Below are positions 6,981-12,507 of a stretch of 12,507 nt of DNA, piece by piece. The first letter of the stretch is position 1, and each line of letters starts with the position of its first letter. A model generated the notes under the pieces. That model searched no databases and was not told where the DNA came from. It worked only from the letters and a program-made list of their open reading frames with translations. The position numbers and the translations under genes are program-made. The stretch spans positions 1 through 12,507 of the forward strand of contig JAHDSS010000152.1 of the NCBI GenBank assembly GCA_018432565.1, in the 5' to 3' direction. The DNA comes from Kiritimatiellia bacterium. GTDB lineage: Bacteria > Verrucomicrobiota > Kiritimatiellia > CAIQIC01 > Lenti-01.

Positions 6981-7865
6981 ATGAGCATTTCCGCCCAGAT
7001 CGTCGCCGACAGCGTTTCGCCGCAAGGCATCCGGCTGACCACGCTGTCGCTGAAATATCCCCGCTGGATCCATGCGGAATTCATGACCCACCGCCTGTTT
7101 TCGCGCAATGCCAGCAGCTCCCGCGCCGTGCCGTCGAAGCGTCTGCGTGCGCTGGAACGCGAATATCCCCTCTGGTGGGGCGCCAACATTCCCGGCATGC
7201 AGGCCGGCGGCAAGCTCTCCGACGAGCAGGGCACCCGGGCCAAGGCCATCTGGGACCGCATGGCCGACGTCTGCATCGAAGGCGTCGCCGAACTCGCCGA
7301 ACTGGGCCTCCACAAGCAGTGGGCCAACCGCCCCTTGGAGTGGTTCACGTCCATCTCCGTGCTCGTCTCCGCCACATCCTTCGACAATTTCTTCGGCGTG
7401 CGCTGGCACCCCGACGCCCAGCCCGAAATCCAGGAACTGGCCCGGCAGATGTTTTCGGCCCTGCACTCCAGCACCCCCCGGCCCCTCGATCCCGACCAGT
7501 GGCACCTGCCCTACGTCTCCGCCGACGAGGAACAATCCCTCGGCCTCGACACCGCCCGGCGCTGCTCGGCCGCGCGCTGCGCCCGCGTGTCCTACCTCAA
7601 CCACGACGGCACCGCCCCCAACGTCGCCAAGGACCTCGATACCTTCGCCAAGCTGGCGGGCGATCCCAACGGCCCGCCCCAGCCGCTGCACGCCTCGCCC
7701 ATGGAACACCAGGCCACCCCCGACCGCCTCCGCGACCCCGCCGACCCCTCGTCCTGGCAGAATCCCGCCCAGCACGGCAACTTCCACGGCTGGCGCCAGT
7801 TCCGCAAAATGCTCGCCCGCGAACAGATCAAAAGATTCACGCCGCCGGGCGGAACAACGGAATAA
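6981..7865 (+). CDS. thyX: FAD-dependent thymidylate synthase (ThyX family, long form)
   Basis: Flavin-dependent thymidylate synthase converting dUMP to dTMP with methylene-tetrahydrofolate and NADPH. The ThyX signature (RHRxxSxxxxSxR) appears as THRLFSRNASSSR at residues 36-48: H37, R38, S41, S45 and R48 are kept and the first Arg is Thr. HASPMEHQA at ~233-241 and NFHGWRQFRKM near the C-terminus are further ThyX-like blocks. At 294 residues it is longer than the common ~220-250-residue bacterial form and resembles the longer version found in phages and some environmental bacteria. ATG 6981 is preferred; TTG 6972 adds only three residues. The last codons run into the GGAAT repeat, so the C-terminal tail may be repeat-derived. 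The adjacent B12-dependent nrdJ supports a role in DNA-precursor supply. Confidence 0.88.
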   Translation: MSISAQIVADSVSPQGIRLTTLSLKYPRWIHAEFMTHRLFSRNASSSRAVPSKRLRALEREYPLWWGANIPGMQAGGKLSDEQGTRAKAIWDRMADVCIEGVAELAELGLHKQWANRPLEWFTSISVLVSATSFDNFFGVRWHPDAQPEIQELARQMFSALHSSTPRPLDPDQWHLPYVSADEEQSLGLDTARRCSAARCARVSYLNHDGTAPNVAKDLDTFAKLAGDPNGPPQPLHASPMEHQATPDRLRDPADPSSWQNPAQHGNFHGWRQFRKMLAREQIKRFTPPGGTTE

Positions 7866-7939
7866 TGGAATATTGGAAGGGTGGATGGGTGATCTATCGA
7901 GGTGGGGTCCCCAACATTCCATTTATTCCAACATTCCAG
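7859..7939. repeat. GGAAT-rich imperfect inverted repeat around TGGGGTCCCCA
   Basis: The left arm (7859-7878) is built on GGAATAATGG and AATATTGGAA. The right arm (7917-7939) is its imperfect inverted counterpart, with TTCCATTTATTCC then AACATTCC. Between them lies a perfect odd palindrome TGGGGTCCCCA at 7903-7913. It is AT-richer than the neighbouring genes, contains the thyX stop, and looks like a dispersed intergenic repeat rather than a gene part. It could fold and act at the end of the thyX message, but there is no T-run. Confidence 0.55.
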
Positions 7940-7962
7940 TTAAGCCCGTGGGCGGGGCTTGA

Positions 7963-8001
7963 AGACCCCCACGCCCTTGCGGCGTGGGTGAATCAGTTCC
8001 G
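7963..8001 (+). repeat. Covarying hairpin repeat, copy B
   Basis: A 39-bp element: AGACC, stem CCCACGCC, loop CTTGC, stem GGCGTGGG, then TGAATCAGTTCCG. It differs from 1651-1689 only at two stem base pairs, both swapped in a compensatory way. Here it is intergenic and is preceded by a second small hairpin, AAGCCC-(7 nt)-GGGCTT, at 7942-7960. It ends about 40 bp before the candidate nrdJ -10 box. Confidence 0.85.
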
Positions 8002-8042
8002 AAATAGTGAATCTTCCGCTTTCCTCCCCCCTCCTTTTGCCC

Positions 8043-8048
8043 TAGAAT
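8043..8048 (+). promoter_or_regulatory. Candidate -10 box (TAGAAT) of nrdJ
   Basis: TAGAAT followed by CC, the same as at 1566. It lies 37 bases before the nrdJ ATG, leaving room for the GGAGA Shine-Dalgarno at 8076-8080. No good -35 is seen. No cobalamin-riboswitch core or NrdR-box was recognised in 7866-8085. Confidence 0.4.
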
Positions 8049-8085
8049 CCGCCCGACTTTTGAACCCGTTTTCCCGGAGAGCCCC

Positions 8086-10071
8086 ATGCCCGACACCTAC
8101 AGCCCGTCGCTTCGCGCCCAGATCCTGACCCGCCGCACCTACAACCGCGCCCTGAATGACGAGGGCACGGCGTTTGAAACCTGGGCGCAGACCATTGACC
8201 GCGTCATTGAGCATCAGCGCTGGCTCTGGAAGCGCCAGATGCGCCGCGCGCTCAACAAGACCCAGGAGGCCGAACTCGAAGAACTCCGCGAACTCCTGCT
8301 CGCCCGCAAAGTCGGCGTGGCCGGCCGCACCCTCTGGCTCGGCGGCACCGAGATCGCGAAAAACCGCGAAGCCTGCCAGTTCAACTGCGCCCATCTCGAA
8401 ATCCAGACCGTGGACGACATGGTGGACGCCCTCTGGCTGCTGCTGCAGGGCTGCGGCGTCGGCGTCACCCCGAAATCCGGCGGCATCAGCGGCTTCACCC
8501 GCCCCATTCACGACATCCAGGTCATCCGCTCGACGCGCCAGGACAAGAACGGCCGCGAAGGCAATCTCGAAACGTGGGATCCGGAAACCAAGGTGTGGTC
8601 CATCAGCGTGGGCGACACCGCCGAGGCCTGGGCGAAATCCGTCGGCAAGCTGCTGTCCGGCAAGTATGCCGCGGACAAGCTCATCCTGGACTTCTCGGAA
8701 ATCCGTCCCGCGGGCACGCGACTGACCGGCTACGGCTGGATCGGCCAGGGCGATGAAACCATCTCCGTCGCCTACCGCGCCATCGCCGAAATCATGAACC
8801 GCCGCGCTGGCCAGCTCCTGCGCAAGATGGACATCCACGACATCTGCAACTGGCTGGGCACCATCCTCAGCACCCGCCGTTCCGCCGAAATCAGCCTGTT
8901 CGAGTTCGGCTCGCCCGAGTGGCAGGAGTTCGCCGTCTGCAAGAAGGACTACTGGAACAAAGGCCAGCCCCAGCGCGGCATGTCCAACAATTCCCTCGTC
9001 TTCTACGACAAGCCCACCCGCGACGAACTGCGCGGCATCTTCGACCTCATGCTCGAAGCCGGCGGCTCGGAGCCCGGCTTCATCAACGGCGGCGCCGCCC
9101 TCAACCGCGCGCCGTGGTTCTCCGGCGTGAATCCCTGCGCCGAAATCCTGCTGGGCAACCGGGCGTTCTGCAACCTGACCACGATCGACCTGGCCAAGTT
9201 CAAGGACGATCCCAGCGGCATGCACCGGGCCATCTATCTGATTGCCCGCGCCAACTACCGCCAGACCTGCGTGCATCTCAAGGACGGCATCCTCCAGCAC
9301 TCCTGGCACGAGAACAACGATTTCCTGCACCTCTGCGGCGTCTCGCTCACCGGCGTGGTGCGCCGTCCCGACCTCGGCCCCTACGAACTGCGCACCCTGC
9401 GCAACATGGCCATCATGGGCGCGTATTCGATGGCCGAGGAACTCGGTCTGCCCCTCCCCAAGAATGTCACCACCCTCAAGCCCGAAGGCACCATCTCCAA
9501 GTGCTACGACACCACCGAAGGCGCCCACAAGCCCCTCGCCCGCTACATCTTCAACAACGTCACCTTCGTCAAGCACGACCCCCTCGTCGCCGTCCTGCGC
9601 GATTGCAACTACAAGATGATGCCCCACCCCAACGGCACCGGCGACTGGGTCGTCACCCTCCCCGTCTGCTGGAATGACGTGGATTTTGAGAAAGTCGGCG
9701 ACCTTGAGGTGAATGTCGAAACCGCCATCGACCAGCTCAACCGCTACAAGCTTCTCATGGACAATTATGTCGAGCAGAACTGCTCCGTGACCGTCAGCTA
9801 CGATCCCTCCGAGGTGGACGCCATCATCGACTGGCTGCTGCACAACTGGGACCACTATGTCGGCGTGTCGTTCCTGCTGCGCGCCGATCCGCTCAAGACC
9901 GCCGAAGACCTCGGCTTCCCCTACCTGCCCCAGCAGCCGGTTTCCAAGGCCGTCTTCGACGCCTACGTCGCCCAGCTCAAGCCCATTGACCTCGACCAGG
10001 TGGCCGCCCAGTCTGAGGACGAGGTGGACATGGGCAGCGAATGCGCCGGCGGCGCCTGCCCCGTCCGCTAG
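8086..10071 (+). CDS. nrdJ: Adenosylcobalamin-dependent ribonucleoside-triphosphate reductase (class II)
   Basis: Monomeric B12-dependent ribonucleotide reductase of the Lactobacillus leichmannii RTPR type, reducing NTPs to dNTPs in the cytoplasm. Its 661 residues make it somewhat shorter than the ~740-residue reference. NPCAEILL carries the thiyl-radical cysteine C351 with N349 and E353. C362 (RAFCNLTT) sits 11 residues on, as C419 does after C408 in the reference. The other active-site disulfide cysteine is C97 or C101 in EACQFNCAHLE. The C-terminal ECAGGACPVR gives the C653-x4-C658 pair that re-reduces the active site. STRRSAEISLF is another family block. ATG 8086 has GGAGA 5 bases upstream. 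The gene follows thyX by 220 bp with its own candidate promoter. It is oxygen-tolerant and needs cobalamin, so it suits fluctuating or low oxygen. Confidence 0.95.
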   Translation: MPDTYSPSLRAQILTRRTYNRALNDEGTAFETWAQTIDRVIEHQRWLWKRQMRRALNKTQEAELEELRELLLARKVGVAGRTLWLGGTEIAKNREACQFNCAHLEIQTVDDMVDALWLLLQGCGVGVTPKSGGISGFTRPIHDIQVIRSTRQDKNGREGNLETWDPETKVWSISVGDTAEAWAKSVGKLLSGKYAADKLILDFSEIRPAGTRLTGYGWIGQGDETISVAYRAIAEIMNRRAGQLLRKMDIHDICNWLGTILSTRRSAEISLFEFGSPEWQEFAVCKKDYWNKGQPQRGMSNNSLVFYDKPTRDELRGIFDLMLEAGGSEPGFINGGAALNRAPWFSGVNPCAEILLGNRAFCNLTTIDLAKFKDDPSGMHRAIYLIARANYRQTCVHLKDGILQHSWHENNDFLHLCGVSLTGVVRRPDLGPYELRTLRNMAIMGAYSMAEELGLPLPKNVTTLKPEGTISKCYDTTEGAHKPLARYIFNNVTFVKHDPLVAVLRDCNYKMMPHPNGTGDWVVTLPVCWNDVDFEKVGDLEVNVETAIDQLNRYKLLMDNYVEQNCSVTVSYDPSEVDAIIDWLLHNWDHYVGVSFLLRADPLKTAEDLGFPYLPQQPVSKAVFDAYVAQLKPIDLDQVAAQSEDEVDMGSECAGGACPVR

Positions 10072-10095
10072 CCCCACCTCCGTCAGGGGCCGGCC

Positions 10096-10169
10096 CGGAC
10101 AGGAATGCCCCTCCCGCCTCCGCCTCCCCGCCCGCCGACCCGGCCGGCGGGTGGGTCCGTTCCTGTCCG
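10096..10169 (+). other. Compound inverted repeat downstream of nrdJ
   Basis: An outer 10-bp stem, CGGACAGGAA (10096-10105) with TTCCTGTCCG (10160-10169), encloses an inner 7-bp stem, CCCGCCG (10131-10137) with CGGCGGG (10145-10151). It starts 25 bp after the nrdJ stop and lies before the ilvC promoter. With no T-run it is not a classical intrinsic terminator. It may protect or end the nrdJ transcript. Confidence 0.5.
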
Positions 10170-10198
10170 CCGGAATCCCCGCCCGCCCGCCCAACCCG

Positions 10199-10242
10199 CC
10201 AAAACGCCCGCCAAAACGCCCGCCAAAACGCATTCAAAAACG
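10199..10242 (+). repeat. 12-bp tandem repeat with phased A-tracts
   Basis: Units of CCAAAACGCCCG start at 10199, 10211, 10223 and, degenerate, 10235 (CAAAAACG). Each carries a run of 4-5 A in otherwise very GC-rich DNA. The array ends one base before the candidate -35 of ilvC. A-tracts spaced about one helical turn apart bend DNA, and AT-rich DNA here could act as an UP-like element. Confidence 0.75.
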
Positions 10243-10243
10243 C

Positions 10244-10272
10244 TTGCGCCGGCGCTCGCCGCCTCCTATGCT
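10244..10272 (+). promoter_or_regulatory. Candidate ilvC promoter
   Basis: TTGCGC (10244-10249), exactly 17 bp, then TATGCT (10267-10272). The boxes match consensus at 3 and 4 of 6. Transcription would start near 10279, giving a leader of about 27 bases to the AAGGAGA Shine-Dalgarno and ATG. That is too short for a leader-peptide attenuator. Confidence 0.5.
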
Positions 10273-10305
10273 TCCCCTCTGTCAAACCAGACAAGGAGAA
10301 CGACT

Positions 10306-11397
10306 ATGCCCATGATTGATTTTGGCGGCGTGAAGGAACACATCGTCACCCGCAAGGAATTTCCCCTGAAGAAGGCCCAGAAGGTCCTCAAGAACGAAAC
10401 CGTCGCCGTCATCGGCTACGGCGTCCAGGGCCCCGCCCAGTCCCTCAACATGCGCGACAACGGCATCAACGTCATTGTCGGCCAGGATCCCCGCTTCAAA
10501 GGCGACTGGAACCGCGCCGTCAAGGACGGCTTCAAGCCCGGCAAGACCCTCTTCAACATCGAAGAAGCCTGCGAGAAGGGCACCATTCTGATGATGCTCG
10601 TCAGCGACGGCGCCCTGAAAGCCGTCTTCCCGCGCGTCAAGCCCTACCTCACCGCCGGGAAGGCCCTGTACTTCTCCCACGGCTTTGGCTGGGTCTACCG
10701 CAAGCTGACCGGCGTCAGCGCGCCCAAAGATGTGGATGTCATCCTCGTCGCCCCCAAAGGCTCCGGCACGTCCGTGCGCCGCAACTTCCTCGCCGGCGTC
10801 GGCATCAACTCCAGCTTCGGCGTCGCCCAGGATGCCACCGGCCGCGCCGCCGAGCGCACCCTCGCCGTCGGCATCGCCGTCGGCTCCGGCTACCTCTTCC
10901 CGACCACGCTGGAAAACGAAGTCACCTCCGACCTCGTCGGCGAACGCGGCGTGCTCATGGGCGCCCTGGCCGGCATCATGGAAGCCCAGTACGACGTCCT
11001 GCGCAAGAACGGACACTCCCCCTCCGAGGCCTTCAACGAGACCGTCGAGGAACTCACCCAGAGCCTGATCCGCCTCGTGGACGAAAACGGCATGGACTGG
11101 ATGTACTCCAACTGCTCCGCCACCGCCCAGCGCGGCGCGCTCGACTGGAAGCCCCGCTTCAAGAAGGCCGTCGCCCCCGTCTTCAAGGATCTCTACAAGG
11201 CCGTGAAGAGCCAGGCCGAGGCCCGGCGCGTCATCAAGGTCTGCGGCGCCGCCGACTACAAGAAGAAGCTCGACGCCGAACTCGCCGTCATGGGCCAGTC
11301 CGAAATGTGGCGCGCCGGCGCCGCCGTGCGCAAGCTGCGCCCCCACGAAAAGGCCAAGAGCAGCACCGTCGGCATCAAGGGCCGCGGCAAGAACTAG
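10306..11397 (+). CDS. ilvC: Ketol-acid reductoisomerase
   Basis: IlvC catalyses the Mg- and NADPH-dependent isomerisation and reduction of 2-acetolactate and 2-aceto-2-hydroxybutyrate in valine, isoleucine and leucine synthesis. At 363 residues it is between the short (~330) and long (~490) bacterial forms and resembles the ~350-residue Bacteroidetes/fungal-like type. GYGVQGPAQSLNMRDNG starts at residue 37 and binds NADPH. SHGFGW holds the catalytic-site His and PKGSGTSVRR follows. SDLVGERGVLMG supplies metal-binding D and E, and WMYSNCSATAQRGALDW lies in the C-terminal knotted domain. The start is ATG 10306, with AAGGAGA six bases upstream. The open frame continues upstream to 10105, but that part is the repeat and promoter region (PAKT repeats on translation). 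It is monocistronic, with its own promoter and a terminator 20 bp after the stop. Confidence 0.96.
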   Translation: MPMIDFGGVKEHIVTRKEFPLKKAQKVLKNETVAVIGYGVQGPAQSLNMRDNGINVIVGQDPRFKGDWNRAVKDGFKPGKTLFNIEEACEKGTILMMLVSDGALKAVFPRVKPYLTAGKALYFSHGFGWVYRKLTGVSAPKDVDVILVAPKGSGTSVRRNFLAGVGINSSFGVAQDATGRAAERTLAVGIAVGSGYLFPTTLENEVTSDLVGERGVLMGALAGIMEAQYDVLRKNGHSPSEAFNETVEELTQSLIRLVDENGMDWMYSNCSATAQRGALDWKPRFKKAVAPVFKDLYKAVKSQAEARRVIKVCGAADYKKKLDAELAVMGQSEMWRAGAAVRKLRPHEKAKSSTVGIKGRGKN

Positions 11398-11416
11398 CCG
11401 CACAGCCCCCCCCCCA

Positions 11417-11448
11417 CGCCCGCCGGCCTCCCGGCGGGCGTTTTTATT
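11417..11448 (+). terminator. Rho-independent terminator of ilvC
   Basis: A perfect 10-bp stem, CGCCCGCCGG with CCGGCGGGCG around the loop CCTC, is followed directly by TTTTTATT. It is preceded and followed by runs of 10 and 11 C (11406-11415 and 11459-11469). Confidence 0.93.
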
Positions 11449-11513
11449 CACCGGACCTCCCCCCCCCCCGAGGGGACTCGCGGCTCAACCGTCCCCCGGC
11501 CCAAGGTTCCGGA

Positions 11514-11607
11514 TTTTCCACGGCGTGGAAAACGGCGCGCGATTTTTTCCACAGCGTGGAAAAAAGCCTGTCCCGCTTCAGCGGGATTTTCCATGGCGTG
11601 GAAAATC
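11514..11607. repeat. Three TTTTCCA...TGGAAAA palindromes (copies 2-4)
   Basis: Copy 2 (11514-11532) is TTTTCCAC-GGC-GTGGAAAA. Copy 3 (11543-11565) is the longest, with a 10-bp stem around AGC and six T and six A at its ends. Copy 4 (11585-11607) has stem GATTTTCCA with TGGAAAATC around TGGCG, including a T-G wobble. The shared core, also seen at 1583-1601, is TTTTCCAYRSYRTGGAAAA. The inner pair varies as T-A, C-G, C-G and T-G, which preserves pairing. Spacing between centres is about 31 and 42 bp. Confidence 0.85.
11571..11590 (+). terminator. Weak terminator-like hairpin
   Basis: TCCCGC-TTCA-GCGGGA forms a 6-bp stem followed by TTTT. The T-run is the arm of palindrome copy 4, so this could be chance overlap. 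It would act as a back-up stop for ilvC read-through before the membrane-protein gene. Confidence 0.3.
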
Positions 11608-11670
11608 CGGAATAGCGGCTGTCCGCCGGCCGCCCCAATGCCCTGACCCAGGAAAACAGGAAAGACGCCC

Positions 11671-12507
11671 ATGAATCCTCCACTGCTGATTGTATCCGCC
11701 ATCGCCATCACCCTCGTCTGGTGGCTCATCACCGCCGGATTCCTGCTGCTCGGCTCGCGGATCGCCGGCATCCGCGACCGGTCCTTCGGCCGTTCCCTGG
11801 GCATCGCGGTGCTCAGCGGGATCGCCTCGTTTCTCCTGGGCGCCGGGCTGGGACACCTTCCCGTCATTGCTCCCGCCGGCGGCTTCATCGGATTCCTTTT
11901 CGGTATCCTGGTGGCCGCATTCTTTCTGAAGGCATGGGGCCTGACGACCTTCGGCCGGGCGCTGGGCGCGGCCGCCCTGGGCTATCTGCTGCCCCTGGTC
12001 ATCGTCGCCTTTCTGGGCATGGTCGTCGCCATTTGGGTCCCGTCGCTCAGCAAGGGACTCTCCAACGCCGCCATGGTGTCCGCCGTTTCCAACGGGGCCA
12101 ACATCTACAAATTCGCCGTATCCGTGCCCCTGGCGGAACCCGGACAGGAACCCCCGTGGAACGCCTTTCCCGCCAAGGGCCGCTACCGCACCTCCACGGA
12201 ATACTTCCGGGATCTGGTGGAATCCGGTCGGATGGCGGTCTCCTACGAATTCTTCTCCGCGCGCGGCCTTCCGGCCGCCCGCTCGTCCCGCCCGGAGGAC
12301 TTCACCGCCGACCACAACGCCTGGCGCGTGGTGCTCGGGCTGGAGGATGCGCCCGAGGGCACCCCCTTCCTGTTCACGCGCAATTTCAACCCGGAAACCC
12401 TGGAGACGGGCGATCACCCGATCGAGCTGGAAGACGTGCCGCCGTTCGGAAAGGACGGCATGGTGGTCGTGCTGAAAGGCGGAGCGGCCTATTACCTGAA
12501 GGGCGAG
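11671..12507 (+). CDS. Multi-pass membrane protein with pseudopilin-like C-terminal domain (partial)
   Basis: The frame is open from ATG 11671 to the right edge of the window (279 codons, no stop), with CAGGAAAG six bases before the ATG. Four hydrophobic segments are visible, at about residues 5-28, 43-60, 67-87 and 100-123. The rest is soluble and resembles the C-terminal globular part of pseudopilin-like proteins common in Lentisphaerota/Kiritimatiellota: GANIYKFAVSV (142-152), PWNAFP (162-167), RTSTEYFRDLVESG (173-186), HNAWRVV (215-221) and TPFLFTRNF (231-239). Those relatives normally start with a single prepilin leader helix, so the four-helix N-terminus is unusual. The family assignment rests on my recollection of such proteins and needs a profile search. 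A role in envelope or secretion is inference. Three TTTTCCA palindromes lie upstream; no clear promoter was found. Confidence 0.7.
   Translation, partial: MNPPLLIVSAIAITLVWWLITAGFLLLGSRIAGIRDRSFGRSLGIAVLSGIASFLLGAGLGHLPVIAPAGGFIGFLFGILVAAFFLKAWGLTTFGRALGAAALGYLLPLVIVAFLGMVVAIWVPSLSKGLSNAAMVSAVSNGANIYKFAVSVPLAEPGQEPPWNAFPAKGRYRTSTEYFRDLVESGRMAVSYEFFSARGLPAARSSRPEDFTADHNAWRVVLGLEDAPEGTPFLFTRNFNPETLETGDHPIELEDVPPFGKDGMVVVLKGGAAYYLKGE

Noticed and set aside
7866-8085. Possible cobalamin riboswitch or NrdR box before nrdJ
   Set aside because: I looked because NrdJ needs B12, but no B12-box-like core or paired NrdR boxes could be seen; the region is explained by two repeats and a short promoter.
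7993-10233. 746-codon open frame on the minus strand opposite nrdJ
   Set aside because: It is antisense to a gene with all class II reductase motifs, and its translation is compositionally biased and featureless.
10199-10242. CRISPR-like array
   Set aside because: The 12-bp units are directly adjacent, with no spacers.
10105-10305. N-terminal extension of IlvC with PAKT repeats
   Set aside because: The extension is Pro-rich and covers the compound hairpin, A-tract array and promoter. ATG 10306 has an ideal Shine-Dalgarno and gives the family's normal N-terminus.
10282-11451. 389-codon minus-strand frame opposite ilvC
   Set aside because: It is a shadow of ilvC codon bias, is Gly/Ala/Asp-rich, and starts within the terminator region.

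Overview
The window looks like chromosomal DNA from a GC-rich, uncultured member of the PVC group, most likely Kiritimatiellota or Lentisphaerota. This is inference from gene content: a secreted GHL10-type glycoside hydrolase, a 363-residue ketol-acid reductoisomerase of the Bacteroidetes-like form, a monomeric B12-dependent ribonucleotide reductase, a membrane protein with a pseudopilin-like tail as seen in PVC genomes, and several short palindromic repeats between genes. No RNA gene, CRISPR array or phage structural gene is visible.

Layout. 32-973 (+) is a sugar-nucleotide epimerase/dehydratase. 972-1481 is a unit carrying a minus-strand GxxExxY gene between 38-bp imperfect inverted repeats. 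1482-1675 is a leader with a TAGAAT -10-like box, a 19-bp TTTTCCA...TGGAAAA palindrome and a hairpin repeat. 1676-4087 (+) is a large secreted GHL10 hydrolase. 4101-5867 (-) is a TPR protein that appears to have lost its 5' end. 5869-6942 is a REP-associated tyrosine transposase (RAYT) unit with 26-bp inverted ends. 6981-7865 (+) is thyX, 8086-10071 (+) is nrdJ and 10306-11397 (+) is ilvC, followed by a clear intrinsic terminator. 11398-11670 is intergenic and holds three more palindromes of the TTTTCCA family. From 11671 a four-helix membrane protein runs off the right edge.

How it works together. ThyX (dUMP to dTMP) and NrdJ (NTP to dNTP) form a neighbouring DNA-precursor pair. IlvC serves branched-chain amino acid synthesis and has its own promoter, with phased A-tracts just upstream. 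The left half holds carbohydrate-related genes interrupted by two compact mobile-looking units.

The most notable non-coding signals are: (i) a 39-bp element present twice, whose only four differences are two compensatory base-pair swaps in an 8-bp stem; (ii) four copies of a 19-bp palindrome, one in the hydrolase leader and three upstream of the membrane protein; (iii) the inverted repeats around the GxxExxY gene; (iv) the RAYT ends abutting the broken TPR gene.
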